Part shown: piece after piece, positions 26,278 through 37,998 of the stretch | How positions within the stretch are numbered: the stretch's first letter is position 1 | Layout: every line of letters starts with the position of its first letter | Source of the DNA: Rhytidiadelphus loreus | Lineage: Eukaryota > Streptophyta > Bryopsida > Hypnales > Hylocomiaceae | Direction of reading: 5' to 3' | DNA: 64,000 nt | Assembly (NCBI GenBank): GCA_947034895.1 | Contig: OX344762.1 | Location: 25,214,760-25,278,759, forward strand | Notes under the pieces: model-generated | What the model was told of the DNA's origin: nothing | Databases searched by the model: none | The model's input: the letters and a program-made list of their open reading frames with translations, nothing else | Program-made: the position numbers and the translations under genes

Positions 26278-26904
26278 GGATGAAGATGACTATCAGGTCG
26301 TTAGCAACATCGGGCATGGTAAATACAATGAGGAGTTGTAGTTGGATTTGGATGAGCTCCAGTTTGTAATATTGTTTTGCTTGCTTGTGTGGCTGCGTTG
26401 GTCCACAACACCTTTGTACTTCTTCTTAGTTGCACATACTTTGTTGCACATACATTGGACAAAGTTGGACACTAAGGTACGTACACGTCCCAATTTCAAT
26501 TCCCTGCTGAACTCATGCACTCATGCATCGATCATTTTAGTCGATGTAGCAACAACCTTTATACCAAGGAAAACTACTACATGTGTGGAAAGTGTGTTGT
26601 TTTTAAATTTCTCACTTAAATTTTTAAAAAGTTGTCGAAATAAGCTGCGTTGGTTGTTTAGTTCAAGTTTCGTTTCCAGTATATGAGTAGACTAATGGAG
26701 CGATGAAGGCAGCTGATGCAGCCCCTTTCAGCATTGCCATGTGGTAGGCTTTGCATTACTGTCACTCACAAGGAATAATGCAACAAGATGTGAAGTTGGA
26801 CAATGTGATGATCGATGACCAGTGGTGAAGGTTCAGGCTTATCGATTGGAGCCTTGCTGAATTCGAACATCGTGGAAAGAGTACAAAGTGCGCGTGGTGT
26901 CTAG
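26278..26904 (+). pseudogene. Casein kinase 2 alpha-subunit pseudogene (two exons visible)
   Basis: Exon 1 starts after an AG at 26276-26277 and encodes DEDDYQVVSNIGHGKYNEEL before a TAG; this matches the CK2 alpha glycine loop (DDYEVVRKVGRGKYSE). A later exon from 26748 encodes ALHYCHSQGIMQQDVKLDNV, an in-frame TGA, then RFRLIDWSLAEFEHRGK, then after a one-base loss EYKVRVVSR, ending at an AG|GTCAGT donor at 26904, where plant CK2 alpha genes have an exon boundary. The catalytic HRD is QQD, two stops interrupt the frame, and the intervening exons are missing or unrecognisable. A weak echo of the later FFYGHDNYD motif may lie near 27310. Introns are retained, so the copy arose by DNA duplication, not retroposition. 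Confidence 0.82.
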
Positions 26905-29844
26905 GTCAGTATTTACTTCTCCTTTCTTCTTTGCCGAAATCCATTTGGTAGTCTACCAGCTGAGATAATTCTCTGATATTTCATTGCTCCTCTTTGCAAT
27001 ATATGTGTTTATGTTTTCATGGGTAGTGGGTAGTTTCTAGTAGGGTCGGACAATGTGACAGTTTCCTTCTCCTGTGTGACAAGCGTGGAACCCTGCCTGT
27101 TTTTGCAGTTTGTCGTGGTCTGTAAGTCTTTCCAATTACCTTCATTCATTGGCGAGAGGCACTTCAGGTGGTGGGAATATAAACTTGGCGTTACTGAAGC
27201 TTTGGCTACTAAGATCTGAAACTGGGCTATTCCGTTACCATTGTAATTTTGGAGCCTTTTACAATTTTCAGGAGCCGCGCGCTCTTGTCATTATTTTAAA
27301 TCCAAGTCTTGGTTCTTTCTTTGTCATGACTTTGAAGACACTAGAGCACGCTGTGGGTGCAAATCTTCCAATTCCAACATTGTTGTGGGTTCAGGAATTC
27401 CATACATGGAACACTAAAGCAGCAATTGCAGAATCGGAGATGTGCTGTCTTCAAATGTTGATCATTCAGAATCCTTCTGATCGCCACAACTGAAGGCCGT
27501 ACATGCTCCCTGTTTTTGTGAAGATGACACAGTTTTTGTCAATTCAGAGCGTTGCAAGTGCACATCACTTGGGTCAATAACTTACACCAAACTCGTGTTG
27601 TAGTGCTCATGCTTTTCGTGTATGTTATTCGAAAAGACGGTGAGAACTGATTTTTTTTCAGGATTAGGGTTTTAGGCTTAAGACTGCGACATTGGTTGAA
27701 TTTCTATTTCTATTTCTTGCTTCTATCACTACCAGAGAGAATAAGTCCACAGGAAGAGAAAATTAACATAAATCTTTTTGGTTCATTGTGTGGGTTCGGA
27801 ACACTTGGTTTGGACCTGTCTTTGAGAGTTATAACTTGGTTTTCTCTTGGTTTACATGTCCATTCTGAAGATGCGTTTGGCAATCCTTTACCTCTACGAT
27901 ATTGACACGTGGGTCTTAGGCAAATGCTATTTGGATTGTTTGTCAGAATGCCCAGAAAGATAGGACTTCCTCACCCATTTACAGGGATTGCTGCTGATTT
28001 TCCGACTGCCATTTTAGACGTTGATCTGGTCTTTTTCTGTTTTTACTGAATGCTAAGTTTGTAAAGTAGAAATGCTTTCTCAATTTCCTAGCAAATAATG
28101 TTCTACAACGTGGCGGTTTTTCCCTTTTTCAGTACTTGTTGAGATGCTTCATCGCTTTTTCCTTTCGAAGTACTTACTGACATGCTTCGTTGTCTTCAAA
28201 TCATGTAGTGGTCACTGGATTTATACATTGCATATGTTAAATTATCCTTTACTTGACCACTTGCTTGACACAAATTGGAAACACCTTTACTGATAATTAT
28301 TTTCCTTTCTCTTTTTTATTTATTAACTATGTAAATTATTTTATTGACTTCAACATAACTGAAAAGACACACACAAATACAAGTCATGACAAGTCACCAA
28401 ATGTGGTTCAGAATTTGTGCAACAAATTATATTGTTTTTTGGCTTCATCTTAGATCTTCATTATGAATTTCACATGCTCTTTTATGAACTATGCAACAGC
28501 TCATAGCACTTCGTGTCACTGGCATTTTAAAAATGAACCTAAGTACCCTAAACATGCACATGATGAGGAACTTCTCTCTCACAATAAGTTTCATTACATT
28601 AACTTTAACTATATACAACTTGAATTGTAACAACGACAAATGCCTCTCCACAGGTTTGTTCAACTGTGGGATGTGCATTCTATCAAAGTCTAATTCACCG
28701 TTTCCCTACATTACCTTGCATTCTACATGATGAAAACTATACAGTTAGCTATCCTATGTTGCTATAACTGACGACAACATATCATATAGGAAATCCATGC
28801 TCTGTCTCTGCTTCTATTTTTCTTGTGCACGACACTATCAAGGAAGATGGAAATGAAAATCAATGTATAAAAAAGCTACAACAATTCCATAGTAAACTGT
28901 AAGAACAATGCACTTGGGTACAACTGTTCACCTTAGTTCCGTTGCCTTCTTTTTTTGTCGCTAATACATGTCAGTATAGCTCATTCTCTGGACGTCTTCA
29001 TGACAACAATCACCATACTCATTTCAAGTTTGAGTTGATGACTTAATCACATTCCTTGCTCCTGCTGTCCACTAAGTTTTTTGGCACTTGTCGCTTCTCT
29101 TTGCATATTTGCTTCCACGTTAATCTTCTTGAAAGTTTTGTCAAGGGAGCATCCAGAACCCTCCTGGACAACAAGGTACTTGTCTCTAAATTAAAATCAC
29201 CTTGAATAAATGCAATTGTCATCAGTTTCTAATTATGTGATTCCTTCATCACCATACTTGGACTGTCGTTAGCAAAGTCGCCTCCTCAAAGAAATAAAAT
29301 GCTTTCAACAACTGTACCTTACAATTCAGTAATCAAATGTAGTTTTGAAGACCATACACCACTGACTTTCATCTAGAAACCAAAGAATTCCAGCAAGCAC
29401 ATAGTTTCCCTCACGTATACCAACATTGTCACTATTAATCCGTTATAGTCTAAGGTCAAAGGTTAGGGCGTACACTTCTATATAAATCTTATAGCATAAT
29501 GAAATTCCATATTTCCCATTACTTTCCATGTTCTGCTATATTCATTTATCTAGAAATTAATACAATGTCTTCTAAGCTACTTCCAATCATTTCATGAGTT
29601 CTCTTTTTTACAAAACTGTGATTCAAACACATTATGGGATGCATGGAAGTGCTTCCTTTATGTTCTTGTCATGCATCTAATATATACATTACACTTCTAT
29701 GCATATGTACACAAATCTCATGAAAAATTGAAATATCAATTCCTAATTTCAGACTTCTCTATTATTGCTCCACGAAGTCCCTGTCTTAGCTAATTTCTGA
29801 CAGCCTACTTACATAAGTTGCACAGTATTGCGAATCATTGAAAA
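26905..29844. other. Non-coding DNA between the CK2 relic and the CACTA gene
   Basis: No gene is identified. Short motifs such as 'agtactt.ctgacatgcttcgt' recur around 28125-28195, and from about 28900 the style of sequence resembles 58135-62690 on the far side of the giant insertion. The left end of the outer CACTA element probably lies somewhere here, but no CACTA terminus could be fixed because the partner end lies outside the window. Confidence 0.35.
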
Positions 29845-31398
29845 TTAGCCAGTATATGAACTCACCTGATGTGCTTCTCTCTGAATTGTCAATGTTGGAG
29901 GTGTTTCGATCATAAAATCCACTTGTTCTTCCGTTTGTCCTAAACGTGGTTGGCAAACATTTGACGCTAACTTCAACTTTAACTCTTCAATCTGTGCTTG
30001 CATTGTCTTTAGTAACTCCATTTGATCTACAAATGGTTCATGTCTTCCTCTACCAATGTTGGAGGTTACCCTCTCCGAAGTATTGCCCACCTCCTGCGAA
30101 AGCCACTCATTAGATTGTGGACAGTTTTTGTCACTACTATATTCCTGAACTCCTGAAGTTAATGCCGGTGGCTTTTGCGAAACTCCCATTATCTTCGACT
30201 TATTTATCCCTCCATAACCCTTGTCTCGAGTCATCTCCGCTTGAACTTCTGTAGGGTCTGGTGACCTATTCAGAGTCTCCCTCAATGCTTGCCAGACACC
30301 AATTTCACCACCAGGACCTGTCCTCCCAAGGTTCTGTCTACAAGAATTTGCGTAACGCATAGCTGCTGATTTCTTCTGGAAATTCGGGCTCTCACAAATG
30401 CTCTTCAATTTGTTCCAGATGACCTCATTCATTCCACGTGGAGGAGGTCTACCAGCCCGGATGCGGCTCATTAATTTGTTCCTCCTTGTCGACATTCTAT
30501 GACCTATGAGAGGTAAGAGGTACCTATCTAATATGATGCCACTGTACTCAAAATTGTCTGTAAGACGCTTCTTCAGAATCTGGATTTGCTGATGTGGTTG
30601 TTGTCTTATATCACGAATAGAAGGGTCCAACGCTAGGCATAGCTTGTTCAATTCTGCCTTCCACTCCATTATGCCATCACCGTATGGCTTCCCCCTTTGA
30701 CTAACCATTATATAGTAAGGCTTCTTTCCTGCCGCCTCTCACTTTCGCAATGCACATTCCCTCTCTGCTCTTTTTCTTTTACGATCAGACCTTGCTGCTG
30801 ACTCCGTAGACAAGCGCTTATCCATAAGTCTATTTCTCGCACAATCAATTGCCTTTGGATCTTCAAAATCGTCATCCGAATTAGCTTCCACTACGCCTTC
30901 TACATCTGACCACAATGGAGGTCCTAGTGCTGCTATGTCTACGTAGCTTCTATCCACAGACTGTTCAAACGGGAATGTCGTGCTTTCTTTCATTGAGAAC
31001 TCCTTCTTCTGTGGACTACTACCGCTGGTACTTGGAATACTCACTACTACCCCCTTTCTTCCAGCATTGTCAATTGCATGACTCTCCTGTCCTCTGACTT
31101 GCATTGCCTTGTCCCTCTCGGCATGTCGAAATGTACTGTCTCTTCCTCTGTCTCTTCCTTCTGCTGTCAAAGCACAAGAATGCGGAATCATGCCCTCATC
31201 TGTTTCATAGAACACATGTCCACGCTTGCGTTGCAGTGGAATTGCTACACTCCCATCGACCCCAACATGTCTCTGCACAATTCTAGAGAAGTATGAGTTA
31301 CACACCTTCCTGTACAATTTCCTAACTACATAGTCATTGCGAAACTTGTTCAAACACATGGTTCTATTTTGTTCAGGTGCAGCTGTGTTCCAACACAA
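29845..31398 (-). CDS. CACTA accessory protein, TnpA/Transposase_24-like, one in-frame stop
   Basis: Read leftward, one frame runs from 31398 to 29845, interrupted only by a TGA at 30739-30741. The first part is basic and contains RKRKRAERECALRK. The second part holds IWNKLKSICESPNFQKK, then a GPGGEIGVWQALRETLN block and DPTEVQAEM, the pattern of the plant Ptta/En/Spm transposase family (PF03004). These proteins bind subterminal repeats of CACTA elements and help the TNP2 transposase. The C-terminal end (VDQMELLKTMQAQIEELKLKL) is a coiled coil. The TGA is one C-to-T change from CGA. Upstream exons probably include 31476-31886 and perhaps 32165-32440. The start at 31398 is a frame limit, not a chosen ATG. 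Confidence 0.7.
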
Positions 31399-31475
31399 TG
31401 TCTACAAACACTGCTCTTGTATTTTGCCTACACTTATCTGAAGACAATTGTTTCTGTTAGTTAGTAATCCGTTCT

Positions 31476-31886
31476 CTACAATACCTTGGGAGTACGCTCC
31501 AAGTCGCTCTCAGAGGTACAATCCTCCTCAGTACATGTTGTTTCTCCCTTCCTTGGTGCTCCCTTCCTACCAACCTTATGTTGTGGTGATGACTGACAAT
31601 GGCTTGATGGTGTTAAATCAACACATGTTTTGTCTTTCTCCCACTTTTGACTCTGTACTACATATTTTTTTGGAGGGGTACCTTCTGCAAGTTCCCCTGC
31701 TCTTGGGTGTTGCTGTTCATTTTCTTGGATGTCATACGCCGTTTCGTCATCTTCAAAGCTATCCTCACATCTTCCACATGCATCCATATCCCCTGCACAC
31801 ATTACAAATGTCCTTGTCAATGACAATGTGCCTCCAAAAATTAAATCCTTGTACAACACACACGATGTCTTCATTTTCACATTCAT
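31476..31886 (-). CDS. Probable upstream exon(s) of the same CACTA gene
   Basis: A 136-codon open frame on the minus strand begins just before the preceding frame on the same strand. It is acidic and polar (stretches such as CEDSFEDDETAYDIQENEQQ and a Lys-rich end). It has no named domain that I recognise. Position, strand and composition fit an upstream part of the TnpA-like gene, joined by splicing across about 80 bp to the frame that starts at 31398. The boundary is not determined. Confidence 0.4.
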   Translation of the reverse strand: MNVKMKTSCVLYKDLIFGGTLSLTRTFVMCAGDMDACGRCEDSFEDDETAYDIQENEQQHPRAGELAEGTPPKKYVVQSQKWEKDKTCVDLTPSSHCQSSPQHKVGRKGAPRKGETTCTEEDCTSESDLERTPKVL

Positions 31887-32164
31887 TCACCTTCCCCTAC
31901 AAAATTAATAATTACTAAAAACAAAGAAGATGTCCTACACATGTCTTCGGTAACGTCATGTACTTAGTCTATTCATTTCCTCTGCAACAGAAGCATTGTC
32001 ATGATTTCTTCAAAGTTAACTACTCGAATTCCTATGCATTGAAAATGCCACCACCCTATACTACGGAATGCTAATCCTCTTCACAAAATAGAAGAAATCT
32101 CACCATCATTGAAATCTCCTCCAACTGCTACTGAAGATTTTTTTTTCAAAGTCTGAAGCAGTCA

Positions 32165-32440
32165 GTATTCCTCTTCTGTTATAACAACGGTTCCATATGC
32201 TTGTTTGTCTTTGAGCATCTTCTTTGTGCAATCCTTTAGTGCAATTCCTTTGCCCTTGGTCGACAGACTCTGCGTTTTGCTTTTGGATGTAGAGCCTACT
32301 GGCACACGAACGTCCTTCGTGCTTACCTTCTTTTTGTTTGCATATTGCCCTCGAACAATTCCTTGTGCGTTGCTCAGTTTCCTTTTAACCTTCCTAGAAT
32401 TACCTCACATTTCAAAACCATCTCCGTCCAGATTTTTGTC
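32165..32440 (-). CDS. Possible first exon of the CACTA accessory gene
   Basis: Read leftward, a continuous frame of about 90 codons is rich in Lys, Ser and Thr, with KVKRKLSNAQGIVRGQY near the start and TKKMLKDKQAYGTVVITEEE near the end. The basic composition would suit a nuclear or DNA-binding protein. It has no recognised domain and no ATG at a firm position, so it is only a candidate exon. It lies about 300 bp from the nested insertion that starts at 32731. Confidence 0.3.
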
Positions 32441-32747
32441 TTCTGATACGCCCATCCTCACGTGTGCCTATAACCGCATATGCAATTGAATGTGAGATTT
32501 GTATGCTGTTAGTAATTGTGGAACACCAACTTCTACTACAAATAAAACAAATCCAACGAAATTTTTTTTTTCTTGTTTTCATGTTCCCAGTCTCTCAATA
32601 CAGAATACCAAAGACAACGACAACATTATGCCTCACTGTCATCGCAATACCAAGCACGTTCAATAACATCTCTACAATGACCTATAGACGTAGAACACTA
32701 CAACACACATTCAAGGTACTTCTCCCTTTTCACTAGAAGAAAACTGC

Positions 32748-32755
32748 ATTTCAGC
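32748..32755. repeat. Left 8-bp target-site duplication of the giant hAT element
   Basis: ATTTCAGC directly precedes the terminal CAGGG. The identical word follows the other terminus at 57980-57987. An 8-bp duplication is the signature of hAT transposases. The site is inside the arm of the palindromic MITE. Confidence 0.93.
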
Positions 32756-32928
32756 CAGGGTTGTCTACCCGGACAACTCGACAACTCGACAAACTCGACG
32801 TTGAAGACGTCTAGTAGAGGGGCCCGTCCGTCTAATAGAGTCAACTTTACCCTTTGACTTTTCTGGAATTTACCCCCCATTTACCTAGGCTTACCTGGCT
32901 GCCATGTGGCAGCCGCGTGGCAAATGTT

Positions 32929-33376
32929 GGGCGACCTCGGGTGAGGGCGACTTTGGGTAGGGGGCGACTTCGGGTGGGGCGACCTCGGGTGAGGGCAACT
33001 TCGGGTGGGGCGACTTCGGGTGGGGGCGACTTCGGGTGTGAGGCGACCGCGGGTCTGGGGCGACTTCGGGTAGGGGCGACTGCGGGTATGGGGCGACTAC
33101 AGGTCTTAGGCGAACACGGGTACTAGATCGCGGTCGCTGATACCCGCACCCGTCGGCGCACTTGCCCTCATCCAAGACCCGCACTCGCCCTTCGTCACTT
33201 GCATGCGCCCCCCCAAGACCTACGGTCGCCCCCCAGGACCCGCGGTCGCCCCTCCAGGACCCGCAGTCGCCCCTCCAGGACCCGCAGTCGCCCCCCCAGG
33301 ACCGCTGGTCGCCTATGTGACCCGCACGCGCCCATTTTGCATCCACACCCGGGTTCGCCTATATATGAAGTCGCCG
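32929..33376. repeat. GC-rich motif array 1 (left subterminal, upstream of RING-family gene)
   Basis: Repeats of GGGCGAC(T/C)(T/C/G)CGGGT run forward from 32929 to about 33120, then the complement ACCCGC(A/G)GTCGCCC runs to 33376. The array begins 173 bp from the left transposon end and ends 184 bp before the ATG of the gene at 33560. It could serve both as transposase binding sites and as promoter elements. Open frames through it (Pro-Arg-Ser-Pro or Gly-rich) are artefacts. Confidence 0.9.
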
Positions 33377-33559
33377 AATCTTCATTCTCCCATGTTCATC
33401 ACTAAGGCTTCTTGGCTTGTATCCCTTTCTGGCTACATGCATAAGCATTTGGTGTTGAAAATTTACTATTTGACTACTTTCATCCAAGGTTCTTTTTCTA
33501 GTGGTTTGATTTCAACAATCCCTCTACATTTTTTAGGATCTTCATTTCAACAACCCACC

Positions 33560-35938
33560 ATGGCTAGTGGAGACAATACCACTGGAGAATTTCTTGCTGA
33601 AGCCCCTCCACCGGCTCTACGTCCACGTCGTGGTTTGGGATTGCGAAAGATTCAAAAAGACAAGGAACGGAAGCGTAGGGGTACTTGTCACCGAAAGCGA
33701 TTGCATGTGTTGAATAGTGCTGACCACATTGCTTTCAAGGGGTGGAACGAGGAGCCTGAGCCATGGTCAATACAAACTTGCGAAGATTACATTGAGTGGT
33801 GCCACATCAGCAAGTTCTTTCCAACATGACGTCATCATCATCATTGACACACCAACAAGGCGAACTTGAAGTTCTGTGAGAATGAAATATTCGTGAACAG
33901 GTGCATTGAATTGTGGCAAGCTCTCTACAATACGGCCTCTGTAGAAAGGAATGAGGCCCCTCTTTTCCTTGCCAGAGGAGCCTATGCTGAAGTGGCATTG
34001 AAGAAAGAAGTCGATTGGAGCACGATCAAATCTAGTCCTCACGTAACCCGTCCAGAGGACGGGTGCATACCAAAAGGAATTCTCCTTTTTCCAGAGGGTG
34101 GATTGGGTCCTTTTCGAAGTGTTCCTAGGAATCAGGCCCAGGTTGAAATTGACACAGAGTCATCAGAAGAGGATGACAATTTAGATGGTACGCGGGTGCT
34201 TCGGGTAGAACGAGCCACGGAACTACCTATCGGCCTCCCCCCAAATCAGAATGAAATTATCCACGGCGTCGGAACATCACGGGGACGTAAATCGGGACAA
34301 TCGTCAAGAGTGCGACGTTCCACTACACGAATTGGACCACAAGGGGCTTCTCCATCAGCTTCAAATCCACCATTGCCTGCACAGAATCCAAGTGATGTCT
34401 TCGAATTCAGTTGCAACGATGAAAGGCCCAGTGAAACAATTGTTGGTGCACCAACTCTTCAATCCCGAGTGGATGTAGGTCACAACACTCTGACCCTAGC
34501 AAAGGCTCAAAACATCATACAGATCAAAGACAACAAGATTGCTTCATTGGAAAGTAACTTGAAGAAATTGCAAGGACAGTGCCAACTGAAAGATGCTCTC
34601 ATTGCACGACAATCTACCGAGCTTCAAGCCCTGCGAGAAAATCAGGCTGGCGCTTTTACTTTGTCAGATATGGATGAGGCTTTTGTTGACCATGATCCAC
34701 ATCATCTAGACAAAGTTGTGGGGGACCTTACCGACGATGTTCCTTGCCATCCACCACCTTCCAAGCGTGCTAAGGTTTTGCAAAATAATCGAAGTGCGTT
34801 CCTCACTACGATTGGCGGAGACACGACCACTGACACGAACGATATTCATGGGACCCAAGATTCACTCTCATTTCCAACAGTTCAACAATCAAGGCAGAGT
34901 GACAAAGAAAGAGACCTTGAAAAGCAGAACGAAAAGCTTCAACAACGGTTGGATCAATTGGTTGCCACGTACTACCATTGGAAGGTGGCGTGCATTCTCT
35001 CCGTGGACAGATCGCAGCAAATAGCCAAGGAATTAGATAAGGTTTCAAAGAATTTTGTTGCAGTTTTACCTAAACGTGAGAATGGACTCACATCCTGGGC
35101 ACTCTTAGATGACATGTTTCCTGAAAACATGCTGATGTTGGCAGACACAAATATTATAGATTGGGCACAACAGGGCTGGGACCATGCAAAGCAAATGTCT
35201 AGTCACATGGAGGTGAAGGACCAAAAGCTACTATGGCCACAACCTGCAGCTTTCGTACTCGACCATACAAAATGCCCCATTTGTCAAGAGCAATTTGGCC
35301 CTGAAGGTGGTTGGGCTCTCGGGTCATGTGCACATGTGTACCATCCTCAATGCCTCCTTATGGGATGCCTCATTAGACGACGTTGTGTACTTTGTTCAGC
35401 ACCATTCCATAATCGCTTGTATGCCATGTTCAACTTGATGACGTACATGCCACCTTCTTGGGAACATAGCGTTGAAACGACGACTAATACGACACTGTGG
35501 GGTCGTGACCTCGTTTGGAGCTAGCGTCAAGGGCTACATGATGATGAAAAGGCACCTAGTAGCTCTCAATTGAACTGGGAAACTGACCCGACGGAGATTG
35601 TCAAAGTGGCACCGAAGTTGATGGGAAAAGGTCCACACAATGAAGGGAGAAGGGCATTCTTCTACCAATGCCTTGGTGGATACTTCGAGAAGAGCTCGGG
35701 AGAATTCAAATGGGGTCCTCATCCGGAAGGACACCGTTGGGATAATGAAGGTAAAAGGGGACCCGATCGCAATCAATTTGCCTCTTTTGAAGACATGACT
35801 AACATGGCTTGCATGGACTCTACGTATGGACCTTATTACCAAAGTCAAGCATTGGACTATCTTTTGGAAGCACATTCTCCACAAACCACAAGGATCCTAC
35901 AAGCTCTCCAAGATTCCAACGTCCTGGATTCATTTTGA
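33560..35938 (+). pseudogene. Unknown-family protein with C-terminal RING-H2 finger; three in-frame stops
   Basis: One frame of 793 codons runs from the ATG at 33560 to TGA at 35938, broken only by TGA at 33827, TGA at 33845 and TAG at 35522; no frameshift is needed. Residues 1-60 are basic. Residues 60-170 hold the family block: FKGWNEEPEPWS, WCHISKFFP, CIELWQALYN, AYAEVALKKEVDWSTI. The block lines up residue by residue with the genes at 39491 (reverse) and 50245. Then come an acidic region, coiled coils (about 300-460), and a RING-H2 finger with C572, C575, C590, H592, H595, C598, C609, C612, the pattern of E3 ubiquitin ligases. The last 138 codons follow the TAG in the same frame and are unassigned. 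Function is unknown; substrate tagging is only a guess from the RING. The start lies 184 bp after motif array 1. Confidence 0.72.
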
Positions 35939-37998
35939 ATGCGGAAGGGCCAGCTTCACGAACTCGTGCAAAGAAGAAGATAGTCCTTCAAGAGGCACTT
36001 CAACCTTCACATGGTGAAGCAAGTTCTTCTAAGAAGTAAAAACAATCCAAATGGATTTGACGTCTGAGAATTTAATGATGGACTTCATTTCTCCTTTGGT
36101 TACTTGGTTTACGTCCAAGGATATATAATGTCAAACCCCTAGTATATAGAAGCGTATTATATATGGTAGAAGCGTGTAGCTCTCAGTCTTTTTGTTTTGT
36201 TCCATATAGGCCAACTTCGAGCCTTCTATGATTGTATGCTACACATTTGTATTGCAATATTACCGAGAATATTACAGTGCCTTCATTTTTGAAACATATT
36301 CTACATTATTTTCTACTCCAAAGACTTCACTATGTTCGAACAAAATCAAATATGTGGTACAACTGATTGTATGAAGCTTATTATCAAAGAGCTATTAAAG
36401 TTGAAGTTCACTTTGACATTGTCATTTGCATTGACATTTAAGCTTCTAAAATTAATTCAACTGTAAACTTTAAATTTTATTACTTAGAATTCAAAATTGT
36501 ATATCATTGTAAGCAATCTCATTATCTCAATTCATATCATGGAAGATTGTAATTGTTATCATTTTAGTTCCATAAACAGAAAAAGTGAACATGATGAACC
36601 CCTTAAGTCCCATTGTCCCCTCTAGAGACAATTTGGAATTTGGGCAAGTTTCTATGGCTTGAAATTGTACCCTAATTTTTTGAAATTTTTTGTGAAAAGA
36701 TAAAATCTGATAAGCTTTGAGGGAATATAATTTTTATTTCAATTGGTGTCCGGAAGCAAAAGTTACGCCACAAAATACCTAGAACTAAACTCGGCAGGCA
36801 GTACAAAAAACATTGCAAAAATCCAAAATAGATTTAATTTTGTTCATGTTTTTGCTAACATTATGTTTTTGTCTACATAAAAAGATTTCATTCATTCCAT
36901 TTTCATTAGTGATGTGCAAGTTAAGAACCCTGTTCTTTTTAAGGCAATGTAAACAAATATTTCAAAAAATAACTTATAGAATTCATTTGAAAATGCAATT
37001 TTCAAATTTTCTCTAATTAGTTTATTTTAAAGGAGAAGTTTGCTTCCTACAACAATCTCACCGTTGGGACTAACGGATTATTGTGTTCCAATCCCATGTA
37101 AGAGCTATTATCAATTTAGTTTTTCTTTTAACCTTGGATCTACTTCTACTTGACAATTTTTTGAAGTATGAAAAGGAAATTATTTTTTGAATTTTTTTTT
37201 CCTACACTCCCAACTCAATTCTTCAACACAATAAATTTTAAATTCAAATTCCATAGTGCACATTTTTGGAAGAAATAGCAATCAAAGTCGTCTGAAAGTG
37301 TAGTCCAATGTTGCAAAAAAATTGTTCTTCAACTTTGAATGCTCATATCTCTAAATCTGTACAGTCAAACATCGTATAATTTTAACCACAAAATCTTAAA
37401 CAAGTGAAGTTCAAGATCCTCAGCTTCAGTTCCACAAAAGTTTATTTTTTTCTTTGGACAAACACAATAGAATTATAGAAATGACAGTTTTGATTTTTTC
37501 TTCACCTAAAAATGGCCTTCGGACTTTATGGGTTTAGAAAAACACTGAAAATGGAAAAAACCTATTGGAATCATTTGAAAATTCACCAAACCATGTAAGT
37601 AGCGATGGAAATTAGCTAGAAAATGAAGCAATTGGTTATTTTAACTGTAGAGGGTTAGGTCTTTAGGGCTATGTTTTCACCCAATAAATATCAAGATAAA
37701 CATTTCTAGTACAAATCCAAAATAAAATGACATAACAAAACTGATTTGAGCAACATTAGGTCTTCTGTTCTTGTACTACATTGGTTTCAAAAGCTGTGAC
37801 TAAATATTTCGCGAATACACTAAGTTCAGAAATCTGCAATACACATTACAAAGTGTACAATAATTATTAAAAAACCACGTGAACTTTGAATGCCAAAAAA
37901 ATTTTAGCATATTCTTTACTAAATCACGAGAGAGCCGCAATATCCAAAATTGGATCTTACTTACAAATTTACAATATTGTTCACCAAAATGCGGTACA
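35939..37998. other. AT-rich spacer; left outer part of the inverted repeat
   Basis: No gene. The 3' flank of the RING-family gene extends to about 36590. From 36590 to at least 36930 the sequence matches 52640-53000 in inverted orientation ('cccattgtcccctctagagac' against its complement near 52970; 'tggaatgaat..tgtagacaaaaa' shared near 36890 and 52680). Confidence 0.6.

Noticed and set aside
32854..33405. Open frames with Pro-Arg-Ser-Pro or Gly-Arg repeats through the GC-rich arrays (also at 41416-41834, 47491-48350, 53004-53491, 57430-57857)
   Set aside because: They exist in several frames and on both strands of a repeated non-coding motif and have no conserved start or domain.
33827..33847. 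Selenocysteine or stop-codon recoding at TGA in the RING-family gene
   Set aside because: One TGA aligns with Cys in a paralog, but a second TGA aligns with Ile/Val and the third family gene has TGA at Trp; land plants are not known to use selenocysteine. Decay is simpler.
33826..33860. Small intron that would remove the stops in the RING-family gene
   Set aside because: It would be about 30 bases, too short for a plant intron, and residue-by-residue alignment with the paralogs shows that these bases are coding.
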